From: an uncultured Lachnospiraceae bacterium
Lineage (GTDB): Bacteria > Bacillota > Clostridia > Lachnospirales > Lachnospiraceae
Length of the DNA: 64,000 nt
Assembly (NCBI GenBank): GCA_910586355.1
Contig: CAJUHJ010000012.1
Coordinates: forward strand, 1-64,000
Direction: 5' to 3'
The position numbers and the translations under genes were made by a program. Below the pieces are notes generated by a model, which saw only the letters and a list, made by a program, of their open reading frames with translations, ran no database searches and was not told the DNA's origin. Each line of letters opens with the position of its first letter. Within the stretch, counting starts at the first letter, position 1. This document shows positions 26,801 through 36,254 of the stretch, piece after piece.

Positions 26801-29800
26801 CTCAAACGTATCTTTAAGGGAACAAATCTCAGAATTGTCCGCATTTTCCGCCTGGATACAAACACGATATGTTTCACCCGGCTCCAAATCCGTTTTCACT
26901 TTTAATGTCGTTTCTTCGATTTTAAACTTGGCATTGTCGTTTGGCTCCTCCCCATTATCAACCAAAGTATAAGAATAAGTGCCCTCAGACGCCGCCTGGT
27001 CTACGGAAAGCTGTCCGACGATACTGCCTGCACTGCCGTCATTCAATTTTTTGTTATTTAAAAGTACATGGAATATTGGTTTTGCTGTCAATCCTTCGCA
27101 GGCTTCACTAAGTTCTGTTAAGAGTCCTTCCAATTCTTCCATATCTTCGACCTGATCTGCAATTGCCTGCGCCGCTGCTTCATATGCGTCATGGAAACGT
27201 GTCCAGGTCGACGTAATATAGGCTGCTCCGGTTCCATGATAGATTTCCTCATATTCATCCAGCAATTCTTGAATCTGCGTTATAAATAAGTCGCTGGATA
27301 TCGTAAACTTAAAAGAGGTATCTTCTGGACGAGCGCCTGTGACGCCTTCAATAAAACTTACGGTATCACCTGCTGCAATCCCAACGCCAACTGCTTCCAC
27401 ATCCGTTACATTCTGCGTTCCCACGTCATAAGTAAATACATACTTTTTGGAAGCATTTCCAGACTGATATACAGCCTGTGCCTCTGTCGTATCATTGAGT
27501 TTTAGTTTTAATATCGGATTTCCTTTTTTCATCAGGCTGCTGTCTAACGTTACGGCAAATATCAAATTTGAATTTTGCTTTGTCATCTTAATCATTTCAA
27601 TTTCAGGAGTTGCAAATGCCTGATATCTTGGAGCTGTCAGATAATCCAAACTCATGCTTGTAAATACAATATTTTCATTTGCTTTGTACAACAGCCCGAT
27701 ACTGCCGTCGTTTAAGACGCTCAGGCACGAATTTCCAAATTCGCCAAACTTTATCTTATGCAGATACTTCCAGTCAAAACTGCCGTTTTCATAATAAGCG
27801 ATTCGGATATAACCGTTACTTGTCTCCGGGCCGGCTGGTTTGGAAACAATAATTGCTTCTTTTCCATCTATATCCCGTGGCGCATGTATGACAGATAACT
27901 GATTTCCAACGTCTGGTACCGGCGTATCATGAATGGACGTCCAATTGACTCCATCTTCACCAGTAATCGGAGTTCCCGTACAAATTTTTACGGTACCGCT
28001 GTAATTACTGCAGAATAACTGGATCGTTCCGTCGTTCATTTCTACAACCTGGGCTTCCCGAAGCGCTTTGTCCCTAAATATATCCGTTTCTTCATTAAGC
28101 TGCGTCTCTAACTGGCTTAATGCACACTGTGCTATTTTCCAGCTTTCACCGTTATCATCGCTATAAATCACAGTGGAACTATAAGAATTGATTCCTTTAT
28201 CATTCGCATGATAAACCGGAATCATAAGACGTCCATTCAAACTGTTGTCCGTCTGATGCTGCAGGCGGATACCTGCTCCCGGCGTTACATTCATATATTT
28301 TACCCACTCTTCTTTTACCATATGGGTAATATTTTGATAGCCTTCCCACGTTGCGCCTTCATCATCACTATAACAGCTTACAAGGCTCATGACGCGCGGG
28401 ACTTTTAGTTCCCCGGCGTTTTCTCCCGTATATACAAAGATATTGCCGCAGGGCGTTTGGCTCTCGGTTTCACCTATCCTGTACAAATCTCCGCCGCCGT
28501 CTGCTGACAGATATTCTGGTACGCGGTATTGCGTCTGTGTCGACGAACCGTCTGAATTTTCTTCCCAGACAACGCCGTTTTCACGAATTGTATACTCCTG
28601 CGTATACTTGTCTGCAACATTTAATGCCGAATTCGGATAGTTTCTTAAAACCGGATAAGCTTTCCCATTCACTACTTTAAATCCGCTGCCGTTTTCAATC
28701 AGGCCGGCTGACCATGCGCCCTGGGATTCCGGGAACAGATTAACAATCATATGGATTCTTCCATTTTCTCCCTCCACTAAAGAAGGCGACATTGTAAAGG
28801 AATCCATCACTGCGCCTTTTGGCTGGTTGAAAACCGTTTTCGACGTACTCCATGTCTTACCGTTGTCTGCGCTGGTCTTAATAATCGTATCAATATTTCC
28901 CATGCCGGCATTCGTTGTCTGACGTTTGTCTGCCGCTGCAATCACGGTTCCCTCTGACGTCGTCAAAAGTCCCGGCAGCCTGTAATCTGATAAATCCATG
29001 CTTTCCGGCGCAAACAGGTTCATATCCGGCGTTTTTTTAGCCGATTCCGGAAGCTCTAACTTATCTCCCGTTGTTGCTGCATGGATTCCCTCCACTTCAG
29101 CTGCGTCTAATACATCATACGTTACACATAACTCATTGATTTCCCCACTAAACGGAGCGAGAGCAATCTGTGCTGACTGCACATCTTTTACGCTCTTTAA
29201 GAATCCGCCGTTTCTGTTTTCAAGTACTAATACGCTGTCCAGATAAATTTTTGTTTTATCTGGTTCAAATGTATAGGTAATCGTATGCCAATCCGTATTT
29301 TTGATATCGGCCAAAGCCGCAGAATCTGCATTGACTACGGTCTGCTGATTGCGGACTTCATACCCAATCATTCCGTTTGAAGGTTTTATATAGAAAGAAG
29401 CATTTGAGTCCTGCTCGCTGCCAGATACGTAAAAAAGAGTTATCTTCGAATCGGAATCCTTTATTTCACCGCCCAGTTTATAACGTATGGTGACAGAACC
29501 CCGCCGCATACTGGCTAATTTTTCCAATACTTCCGTACTTATTTGGGCGCCATCATCACTCGATGCCCCATTTACATACGTCAATTCTTTCGTTTCTAAA
29601 ACAGTGTCTGCCCTCCATGGCTGCGTACTGACTGTAACCCGCAGCGTCTTACCGTTTGCTGCCGCCAGCACATTCGTATTTTCAAAATCCATTGTATCGC
29701 TTGTCACTGTTACCGTAGCAGCATTGCTTCCAGACACATCAAATAACATCCCGTCTTCTGCTGTCAAAGTAAATTCTGCAACGGCATTTTCTTCGCTCCA

Positions 29801-32800
29801 AACCAAATCGGATGCCGTATAATGCGCCCCTTTTGGCACAACCACGCGGTTCCCGACGATTGACAGATTCTGCCTGCCTGAAATCAGCGGCGTTTCTGTA
29901 ATCACTTTCAGTTCTTCTTCGCTATAAGGCGTATCGGTAACTGTCAAAAAAGATAGATTTCCCGCAAATTCTGAAAGCGGGTCTGCGCCCATATTAAACG
30001 TTGTGCAAATACCACCTCCAATTTCAAAATGTGTAATTGCATCATCCGGGTTCATATTAAACCATGTTTTATGCGCTTCAGACCACCAGCCCGTATTATA
30101 GACATTGCTATTTCCATCTACGCAAATCAAAACCTGATTTTCTATCTTTGTAGTGTCAAAACTGATTGCCACTGTATGCCACTGGTCATTGCCCAGATTA
30201 GACGGCCCAATCGTTCCACGAAGGCCAGTGCCGGTAGCATTTCTGAAACTCCCCCTAAAGGAACCGTTTGTCAAACCAAAACACATCGTATTTTTATTAT
30301 ATTCCTGGGAACTTCCAGACCCAAAAATCATCGCCTTTTGCTGTGACGTCCGGAAACGGTAAATAACCGTGCCGCCCGTACTCTTTGTTCTTAAATTATT
30401 AAGCACCTGCAAATACGAACCGCCGTCATACCAGTCTCCCTCTGTATCTGCAAAATCCACATAGGATCCGTTTCCAAATGAAACATCTGAAAGGTCTATA
30501 TCCAATGCCATCTTATCTGTCAAAAATGAATTCTGCGCTTCCTGCCTGACGGATTTTAATGTTGGTATCACAGAAAGGCGGAGCGTTTCCTTACGTGAAC
30601 GGACTGCATTGTTTTCTGTAAGAACTGCCTGTACGCATACATTATACTGCCTTCCAATTTCTAAATCTGTTTTTATTTTTAATAAATTATTTTCAATGAC
30701 AAAACTGTTATTATCATTCTCCTCATCTTCTATATCAACAAACTCATATTGATATACGCCGCTTGGAGCCGCCAAGCCTACAGAAAGCTCTCCGACTGTG
30801 CTGCCTTCACTATTATCCCTAATCTCCGTATTGTCAATAATTACAGCAAAGTTAAGCGCTTGTGCATCCTCTCTTAATGTCACTTCGGTCTCTTTGAAAC
30901 GAACATATTTCGCACTTCCTGTTAAGGTACCGGTTACTTGTAAAGTATAAGTATGGTTTCCCTCATTTGGAAGATTATCCATAACAAATCTTCCATCAGA
31001 AGCATATGCGTGCTGCGTATAAATTTTTTGAGTTGTCTGATCTGTCAATTTAACTTCAAAAGCCCCTATACTCTGCCCATACTCCGAAGCCAGGCGCTCT
31101 AATTCCGCTTTATTGATCGCAATTTTTGTCTGGCCCACTTCCGGTTCCGGCGTAATCGACTCACTTGTTTCATCTGTATAAGGCAGCTGGTAAGAAAGAT
31201 TTGGTATTTTGGTATCCGTATTGAGGCCACATTCACTTATAAACTGTTTTGCCAGAATAAGATGGCCTGCCACTCCCGGATGAAGGTTATTACCGTAATG
31301 ATAAGACACCCCATACAGATATGGAAATGTATCCAGTTCTATATCCCACTGTGTATACTGGTCGATGTACAATACGTTTCCATCTTCGTCCGCCACCTGT
31401 TTGCATGCTGCCAGATAACCAGCTTCCAGATTATTTTTATGGTTTGTGCTGGAAGTAGGCGTCGGCGTACGGATAATAATCAATGCCTCCGGATTTACCG
31501 CCCTGATTTTTTCCAAAATAACTTTCATATTTTGCTTATATTGTTCAACCGATATACTGCTTGAATTTGAATCATTTGTCCCAAGCATGACAGAAACAAT
31601 ATCCGGATGGTAAGTTTCCAGCCTTCTGGCAATATTATCTAATGTTTCCCCGGTTGTCGCGCTAGATACGGCAGTATTGATTACAATATCATCTGTTCTT
31701 TCTAAATCCTCTTTCAAATATTTCTCAAATAACTGAGTGATGCTGTCATGGTCGTATGTCCATTCGGCTCCGTGTGTAATAGAATCCCCCATAAACATCC
31801 ATGTCAGAGGTTTTGTCTTATCATCTGCCTTTTCTCTAATTTTTCTCTGGATTTGTGAAAGGACAGCCGGTCCCCCGGTTTCTCCGTTTGTTGTCGTCCC
31901 ATAGACTTTTTTAAGCCAAACTGTACCGTCCGAAGACTTAATACAAAGGCTATACGCCGCATCTTCTTTCAATTCGTCAATTTGAAACGAATTGCCATGT
32001 CCCACTCCACATATTTCCTTATCATCTATTTCTAATAGATATGTCCAGTCTGTAATGTTTTCTGGCATTCCTGATGGAATCGTTACATTTAAGATTCCTC
32101 CGTCTCCTGCCGTCACCGTCGGCTGGACATTTAAAAATGTGTCTTCAGCCCCTTCTAACGTCCAGTCCTTCACAGCCTGAAAACCATCTGCGCTGCCAAA
32201 TGTCGCGTTTGCAAACTCCTTTGCCAATTCATAATGCCCTTTTTCATTCAAAAGCCCATTCTCACCGAGACAATTATTCTTAAAATTATCTGTATTCGTA
32301 AGATTATAGTGATCTACAAGAACAATACGGTTTTTGGCTGTCTGGTTTCCAAGAATATAAGTGCGAATCGCCTCTTTTGCAGCTTCATTGTAAAGTTCCA
32401 CATTACTGGTTTGCGCATGATTCAGTTGTAAGCTATGGGGCAATTGAATTACAGCAAAACCAGTATTTTCTCTGACTGCTATTGATTTCTCAATAATTGA
32501 CGTCAAAGCAGTTTTAAATGCTTCTACTCCGTCCTGACCCTTTTCATAATCCTCAGGCCCAATCAGATAAGCTACTGCTTTTGGATCCAGCGCCGTTATA
32601 TACCCGTCTAAATTCGCTGCAAACAAAGCTGCATCTGTTCCTTTTTTTCCCGTACTTACCATATAGCGTTGGCGTTTATGAGCAGAATCTTTTGCTTTTA
32701 ACCAGCGGATATATTCTTCAAACTGGTATACATAACTGCGTCTTCCAGCAATCTCTTCAAATCTCCCCTGTGTTTCTACACCGCCGCCAAACAGCCATGT

Positions 32801-34996
32801 ATTATCATCCCCCCCATTAAACATGCCGGCGCCGTCGTCTCGGATTGCCTCCCCCAAATCAGTCAGTCCGGAATTGCTCAAATCGTTGATAGCTGCTTGG
32901 AGAGCCGGAATTACATTATTATAAATATCCGCTGCATAAGTCTTTGACGATCCATTTAAAAGAGCGCTTGACGTTTGATATGCATCTGACGCTATGTATG
33001 CTGCCCAGCCTGACGCATCGCTTCCTGTCTCGCTGACGCTGTTAAATAATGTCCTAAGTTTTTGCAGCGGCTTTTGTGTTCCAGAAGATTTGTGGAATGT
33101 CTCAAGCCCATTTTCACCGTCAATGCTTTCTCCGTCAGCGATTACAACAGATTTGATTTCACCTGGGAAATTTCCATAATTGGGATGGCGGCCGCTGCTG
33201 TGCGGATCGCTGCCTCCAATAGTAAGCGTATCTATACTTGGACTCCAATTTTGATAAGTCGCATTTGACTCCTGTAAGCCCAAAAACACTTTAAAAAAAT
33301 CTGGAAATCCTCTGCCAGAATTTATGTTGACTGCCACTTCCTGACCATTATGATATACTTTTATCGCGTCAGACTGAATCGACACTGTCAATGTATGATA
33401 ATCAGTATTGTTATGCCGGCCAATATCAAAATAGACAGTCGCACCGCCTTGATATTTTCCTGTATTTAAAGATACCCTCCCTTCCTGAACATCCTGTAAT
33501 GTCATATAAATCGTAGACTGTGCAGGATCTTGACTTCCTCCTGCGTTCGTATCATTCTCTGAATAATTATTGGCGCTGTCTGCAACCTCCATCAGATAAT
33601 ATATCGTTCTATTGGTAGCGCTTGGAGAATGATATGCCTTACTTGAATCCAAACGATAAGTCATCGTGATATTTAAAGAATCCTTTAATTGAGACAATTT
33701 CCTTGCATCTTTTAAACCAGCCGTAAAAATATCAGTGTTCGCAGCCGGATTGAATTCCTTATCTTCTAAATCGTATTCCAGTTTTAAAGGAGCTTCTTCT
33801 ATATCAACAGTAAATTCCACCGTTACATCACCTATGCCGTCTGTAACGGTACAGAAAATATTCTCAGAAGCTGCAGCGGACGCTGATTGTTCCTCTCTTT
33901 GCTCAATCTTAAGAATTCCATTTTCAACCGTAGCCGATAAAGCGCTTTCAGAAGGCAGCGTTACATCTTTAATCGTTATGGCATCTCCATCTTCATCTGT
34001 TGCAAGTTCCTTTCCGTATACTGTTAATCTTTTACCGGTCACAAGTGTTCGTGAAACACCCGAAATCCCCACAGGCGTTTTATTGTCATTACGTTCAATA
34101 AGCCCCTCTCTTGCTTCATATAACGCAGCATATGTATTATGAATCCCCCATTCTGTTGGAGTCGTTTGAACTGACTGAGCGCTTGTCAAAGCTGCTGCAA
34201 ATGCAGTCCATGTAGTCGGCATATAATCGGTCTGTACTAAAGCTGCACATTCGTTTACATAGTTTGTAAAATTAGCGCTTAAATTCGCATCTACCTCAGA
34301 GTTGTCCGTCCGAGTTGTGCTTTTCGAAAACTTCAGATACCTAATATCCCCCGCCAACTCTACTGTCTGATAATCTGCAGCTGTAATTTTCTCAGAGCCT
34401 TTTCCTATCCAGACAGACGTAGCTGTGTCAGTGTCAGTGATTAAATCCATGATCCCCTGAAATTGAGCCCAAGATTTATTCACACAAGTTTGATTATCAA
34501 TTTGTACAGATATATTTTGGCTATCCTGGAGCATAAAACTTATTTTATGATAACCAGGACCCGAAAGTCTCCATGCTGAATCAGTAAAAAGTCCATTTGT
34601 ATGGTTCATCGAAAAACCAATTCTGTTTGCCCCAGGATTATACCAAAAAGTAAAATATTTACTCTCATTAGCCATTGTAAATAACGCATACCTCTGATTT
34701 GCCGCATGATCATCAAAACGAACGAGCATGGTCATATTTATAACTCCCATAGAATTGAAAAAACCCATTTCGTTTTCATTTGTAATTTCTAACGGTTCTC
34801 CTATATCCGCCCCATCTAAATCGCTGCGGTTCCCATACGTCAAGATTTCGCCATCGTCAGAAATCACTCCTGACGTCACCGCAGGCGGCGTTGTTTCTTC
34901 TGCGTAGACACTGGCCGACGGTAATTCCAATCCAGTAAATATCATAACAGCTGCCAGTATCAACGCTGTTATTTTTTTACACTTTTTTCGTATCAT
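23843..34996 (-). CDS. Giant secreted protein: tandem SGNH domains, degenerate sialidase-like domain, LamG and FIVAR modules
   Basis: It has 3717 residues from the ATG at 34996 (AGAGGGG upstream; a TTG 12 codons earlier has no ribosome site). A signal peptide ends near VYAEE. Approximate order: LamG 63-228; FIVAR; cadherin-like; LamG 403-633; FIVAR-like; SGNH-1 733-933; Ig-like; SGNH-2 1065-1258; cadherin-like plus LamG 1490-1705; LamG 1800-1980; six-bladed sialidase-like domain 1990-2455 with three Asp-boxes; FIVAR; second cadherin-like plus LamG 2645-2980; seven FIVAR repeats; two Lys-rich FN3-like domains; stop. SGNH-2 keeps GDSITHG (Ser1072), GTND and HPGVAGH (His1239). SGNH-1 lacks all three. 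The sialidase-like domain keeps Arg2006, Asp2023 and Glu2314 but has Ser2330, Thr2392 and Asn2422 in place of Arg, Arg and the Tyr nucleophile. There is no LPxTG. It is probably an exported glycan esterase with lectin modules. Confidence 0.93.
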   Translation of the reverse strand: MIRKKCKKITALILAAVMIFTGLELPSASVYAEETTPPAVTSGVISDDGEILTYGNRSDLDGADIGEPLEITNENEMGFFNSMGVINMTMLVRFDDHAANQRYALFTMANESKYFTFWYNPGANRIGFSMNHTNGLFTDSAWRLSGPGYHKISFMLQDSQNISVQIDNQTCVNKSWAQFQGIMDLITDTDTATSVWIGKGSEKITAADYQTVELAGDIRYLKFSKSTTRTDNSEVDANLSANFTNYVNECAALVQTDYMPTTWTAFAAALTSAQSVQTTPTEWGIHNTYAALYEAREGLIERNDNKTPVGISGVSRTLVTGKRLTVYGKELATDEDGDAITIKDVTLPSESALSATVENGILKIEQREEQSASAAASENIFCTVTDGIGDVTVEFTVDIEEAPLKLEYDLEDKEFNPAANTDIFTAGLKDARKLSQLKDSLNITMTYRLDSSKAYHSPSATNRTIYYLMEVADSANNYSENDTNAGGSQDPAQSTIYMTLQDVQEGRVSLNTGKYQGGATVYFDIGRHNNTDYHTLTVSIQSDAIKVYHNGQEVAVNINSGRGFPDFFKVFLGLQESNATYQNWSPSIDTLTIGGSDPHSSGRHPNYGNFPGEIKSVVIADGESIDGENGLETFHKSSGTQKPLQKLRTLFNSVSETGSDASGWAAYIASDAYQTSSALLNGSSKTYAADIYNNVIPALQAAINDLSNSGLTDLGEAIRDDGAGMFNGGDDNTWLFGGGVETQGRFEEIAGRRSYVYQFEEYIRWLKAKDSAHKRQRYMVSTGKKGTDAALFAANLDGYITALDPKAVAYLIGPEDYEKGQDGVEAFKTALTSIIEKSIAVRENTGFAVIQLPHSLQLNHAQTSNVELYNEAAKEAIRTYILGNQTAKNRIVLVDHYNLTNTDNFKNNCLGENGLLNEKGHYELAKEFANATFGSADGFQAVKDWTLEGAEDTFLNVQPTVTAGDGGILNVTIPSGMPENITDWTYLLEIDDKEICGVGHGNSFQIDELKEDAAYSLCIKSSDGTVWLKKVYGTTTNGETGGPAVLSQIQRKIREKADDKTKPLTWMFMGDSITHGAEWTYDHDSITQLFEKYLKEDLERTDDIVINTAVSSATTGETLDNIARRLETYHPDIVSVMLGTNDSNSSSISVEQYKQNMKVILEKIRAVNPEALIIIRTPTPTSSTNHKNNLEAGYLAACKQVADEDGNVLYIDQYTQWDIELDTFPYLYGVSYHYGNNLHPGVAGHLILAKQFISECGLNTDTKIPNLSYQLPYTDETSESITPEPEVGQTKIAINKAELERLASEYGQSIGAFEVKLTDQTTQKIYTQHAYASDGRFVMDNLPNEGNHTYTLQVTGTLTGSAKYVRFKETEVTLREDAQALNFAVIIDNTEIRDNSEGSTVGELSVGLAAPSGVYQYEFVDIEDEENDNNSFVIENNLLKIKTDLEIGRQYNVCVQAVLTENNAVRSRKETLRLSVIPTLKSVRQEAQNSFLTDKMALDIDLSDVSFGNGSYVDFADTEGDWYDGGSYLQVLNNLRTKSTGGTVIYRFRTSQQKAMIFGSGSSQEYNKNTMCFGLTNGSFRGSFRNATGTGLRGTIGPSNLGNDQWHTVAISFDTTKIENQVLICVDGNSNVYNTGWWSEAHKTWFNMNPDDAITHFEIGGGICTTFNMGADPLSEFAGNLSFLTVTDTPYSEEELKVITETPLISGRQNLSIVGNRVVVPKGAHYTASDLVWSEENAVAEFTLTAEDGMLFDVSGSNAATVTVTSDTMDFENTNVLAAANGKTLRVTVSTQPWRADTVLETKELTYVNGASSDDGAQISTEVLEKLASMRRGSVTIRYKLGGEIKDSDSKITLFYVSGSEQDSNASFYIKPSNGMIGYEVRNQQTVVNADSAALADIKNTDWHTITYTFEPDKTKIYLDSVLVLENRNGGFLKSVKDVQSAQIALAPFSGEINELCVTYDVLDAAEVEGIHAATTGDKLELPESAKKTPDMNLFAPESMDLSDYRLPGLLTTSEGTVIAAADKRQTTNAGMGNIDTIIKTSADNGKTWSTSKTVFNQPKGAVMDSFTMSPSLVEGENGRIHMIVNLFPESQGAWSAGLIENGSGFKVVNGKAYPVLRNYPNSALNVADKYTQEYTIRENGVVWEENSDGSSTQTQYRVPEYLSADGGGDLYRIGETESQTPCGNIFVYTGENAGELKVPRVMSLVSCYSDDEGATWEGYQNITHMVKEEWVKYMNVTPGAGIRLQHQTDNSLNGRLMIPVYHANDKGINSYSSTVIYSDDNGESWKIAQCALSQLETQLNEETDIFRDKALREAQVVEMNDGTIQLFCSNYSGTVKICTGTPITGEDGVNWTSIHDTPVPDVGNQLSVIHAPRDIDGKEAIIVSKPAGPETSNGYIRIAYYENGSFDWKYLHKIKFGEFGNSCLSVLNDGSIGLLYKANENIVFTSMSLDYLTAPRYQAFATPEIEMIKMTKQNSNLIFAVTLDSSLMKKGNPILKLKLNDTTEAQAVYQSGNASKKYVFTYDVGTQNVTDVEAVGVGIAAGDTVSFIEGVTGARPEDTSFKFTISSDLFITQIQELLDEYEEIYHGTGAAYITSTWTRFHDAYEAAAQAIADQVEDMEELEGLLTELSEACEGLTAKPIFHVLLNNKKLNDGSAGSIVGQLSVDQAASEGTYSYTLVDNGEEPNDNAKFKIEETTLKVKTDLEPGETYRVCIQAENADNSEICSLKDTFEITVKDVMSLKKVRAEAKKAFAEDGSALDVDLSGVSFGNGTYVDFADENGDWYNEGKYLGVLNYLREHSTGGTIIFRFRTAQSSALIFGAGTNELVDSKPDNNSMCFGINTAEGKTRKDFRGIFRTSRAGLTANYTTPSEWTSEQWHTAAISFDTTKADYQNQILISIDGSDNIFSSAHWQDGWQSWFNVNPQNVINHFAIGGGIYASQNNLDGSRMPAFEGKISFITVTGESYTEEELKLISQTPSDVDVIELIQELESKLDEYKALLESGGSDYTTETWEAFQGAYEDAQAALEAGNKDVNQLTSLLAELKEAREGLTEKNPGPVVDPEVEALRSELEGKLREYKPIYEGDGSGYDTTNWQAFRQAYKAVKDALDGGETDKTVLEQLRTAFYQAYDDLTDDENPVDPELEALITVLEGKLNTYKPIYEGDGGEYDTVKWEAFRQAYKAVKDALDGGEYDKETLGQLLEALNQAYSDLTGEELVDPDVEILITVLEGKLNEYKPIYEGDGSEYDAVKWETFRQAYKAVKDALDNGEMDKSVLEQLRDALNQAYSDLKQHTPVDPEVEDVIAQIEEKLEEYQEVYEGSAEGYKAAAWIRFENSYYAAMEAVKEDETDLEVLKELLKELKDAYKALNDKDPVTPVDPEVEALQEDMLKKLEEYKELFSGSGANYTADTWKRFQAAYLAVKEALENNEQEKDTLNELLKELNESQAALKEKPAPTVDAKLEAAKKALNGVLTSYKNIYTKDKANYTDASWKKFSDAYQKAQNALKSTTDAAQLTTLQKQLESAYRGLVKKQAAKTPLKAPAISSLSFVAEKSRLGVKVTVQKVANAASYTVYRVIGGAVIEIGKTDAAGVAYDENPVSKKQMSYYAVANPSSSKYTASAKGAAKSITLAASVKKVKVKSAKKKAVLSWKKVKNAKQYIIYRSTQKDSGYVKVKALKKNKLSYTDKKVKKGKTYYYRIVVKTKQGYTGFTTSKKLKIKK
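25095..25800 (-). repeat. Near-identical tandem FIVAR repeats (period about 234-237 bp)
   Basis: Three consecutive copies share long identical DNA stretches, for example the plus-strand word cctggcggaagg at 25230, 25464 and 25701. Each encodes about 78 residues (YKPIYEGDG, then FRQAYKAVKDAL). The flanking FIVAR copies are much more diverged, so these three reflect recent duplication or gene conversion. Confidence 0.9.
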
Positions 34997-35129
34997 ACGT
35001 TTACCCCTCTCTAATTTTTTGAAACACCGCAAAGAAACCTAACTTCCTATCCACCGATTCTCACAACCACCCCCTCTAAGCCAAATAATGATAAACCTGC
35101 CTATATTGCCTGCAAATTTTGCTACTTTA

Positions 35130-35158
35130 ATTTTAAATACTAACCCTGTCTACGTCAA
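35130..35158 (-). promoter_or_regulatory. Promoter of the giant SGNH/sialidase-like gene
   Basis: TTGACG (35158-35153), 17-bp spacer, TAAAAT (35135-35130), giving a leader of about 130 bases to the ATG at 34996. Confidence 0.65.
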
Positions 35159-35181
35159 GAAAAAAATCATCTGAAAAGACG

Positions 35182-36225
35182 TCAATTACCGATATTCGAG
35201 CGGCCAAAATGATTCATTTCCGGACTTTTTAAAATATGATAAATAATCAGCCCAGAAACGGGCCCTAATAGAACCCCTGATCCACCATATACCGAAATTC
35301 CAATATAAATACTCATCAATACGGCTAACGGCGGCACTCCAAGGTTTTGCCCGACCATCCGCGGTTCTAAAATCTGACGGACAAAACTGCAGATAATATA
35401 TATCACCAAAAATCCGACTGCATTTTTATAGTTTCCTAACAGCAAATCTATCAGCGCCCACGGAACAAATACGGTTCCCGTACCTAAAAATGGCAGTGCA
35501 TCGCAAATCCCGATTGCAATGCCAATCCAAAAAGCATTCGGCAGCTGAAGCAAAAACAGCCCTGCAATACAAAGTCCCGTAATAATTCCCATAATACACA
35601 ACTGTGCGCGAAAGTAGGCTCCCGTTGCAGTCTTTATCTCTTTTAGCATACGCACGATGTATCTGCCCGCCTGTGTTTTTTGGAAACCTGCCGAAATTTT
35701 TTCATAATCATTTAACATTAGAAAAACCGCTACAAATACTACAACTATATTTGCTAACACGCCAATCATATACCAGCCGGCATTTTTCGAATATTCCATC
35801 GCGCTGCTTGTAAGAGACCCCGTTTCCTCCGTTACAGTCCGCCGTATATCATCCGTACTGATTCCTGAAATTTTCTCCAGCTGTTCACAACAGCTGTAAA
35901 AAATCTGACAGGAACTTTCCCAAAAATTATCCAAATTTTGCAGATAATTACTTCCCATACGATAACATAGATACAGCAATCCGCCTGCCGCCGCCCCGAT
36001 TACGGCTAAAAAAATACCATATGCAGCAAATCTCGCCATTTCTTTTTTCCAGCCAAACTTTTTTTCCAATTTCAAGGCCAAAGGATACAACAAGCGCGCC
36101 AGAAAAAGTGCAGCCAAAAATGGCAGCGCGATCCGGAAAACATACTTCATTACCAGATAAACGGCTGCTGCCACAAAAATGATTTTTGCAATTTTAAATC
36201 CCAGTTCCTTGTTCTTTTTCATCAT
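35182..36225 (-). CDS. AI-2E/YtvI family membrane protein
   Basis: A polytopic membrane protein of 347 residues, with paired N-terminal helices (KIIFVAAAVYLVMKYVF; ALPFLAALFLARLLYPL), a soluble segment (about 85-135), then helices containing the family's conserved LPFLGTGTVFVPWAL and LEPRMVGQNLGVPPLAVL stretches. YtvI is the sporulation-associated member in Bacillus; other AI-2E proteins are Na+/H+ antiporters or exporters, so the substrate is open. It begins 29 bases after the pseudouridine synthase, with no clear ribosome site, suggesting coupling. Two adjacent ATG codons are possible starts. Confidence 0.85.
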   Translation of the reverse strand: MMKKNKELGFKIAKIIFVAAAVYLVMKYVFRIALPFLAALFLARLLYPLALKLEKKFGWKKEMARFAAYGIFLAVIGAAAGGLLYLCYRMGSNYLQNLDNFWESSCQIFYSCCEQLEKISGISTDDIRRTVTEETGSLTSSAMEYSKNAGWYMIGVLANIVVVFVAVFLMLNDYEKISAGFQKTQAGRYIVRMLKEIKTATGAYFRAQLCIMGIITGLCIAGLFLLQLPNAFWIGIAIGICDALPFLGTGTVFVPWALIDLLLGNYKNAVGFLVIYIICSFVRQILEPRMVGQNLGVPPLAVLMSIYIGISVYGGSGVLLGPVSGLIIYHILKSPEMNHFGRSNIGN

Positions 36226-36254
36226 GGAAAAAGTATGCGCCGCCCATAGAAAAG

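Noticed and set aside
35000..36230. Transposon or phage insertion around the giant gene
   Set aside because: No transposase, integrase, inverted terminal repeats or target duplications could be seen on either side.
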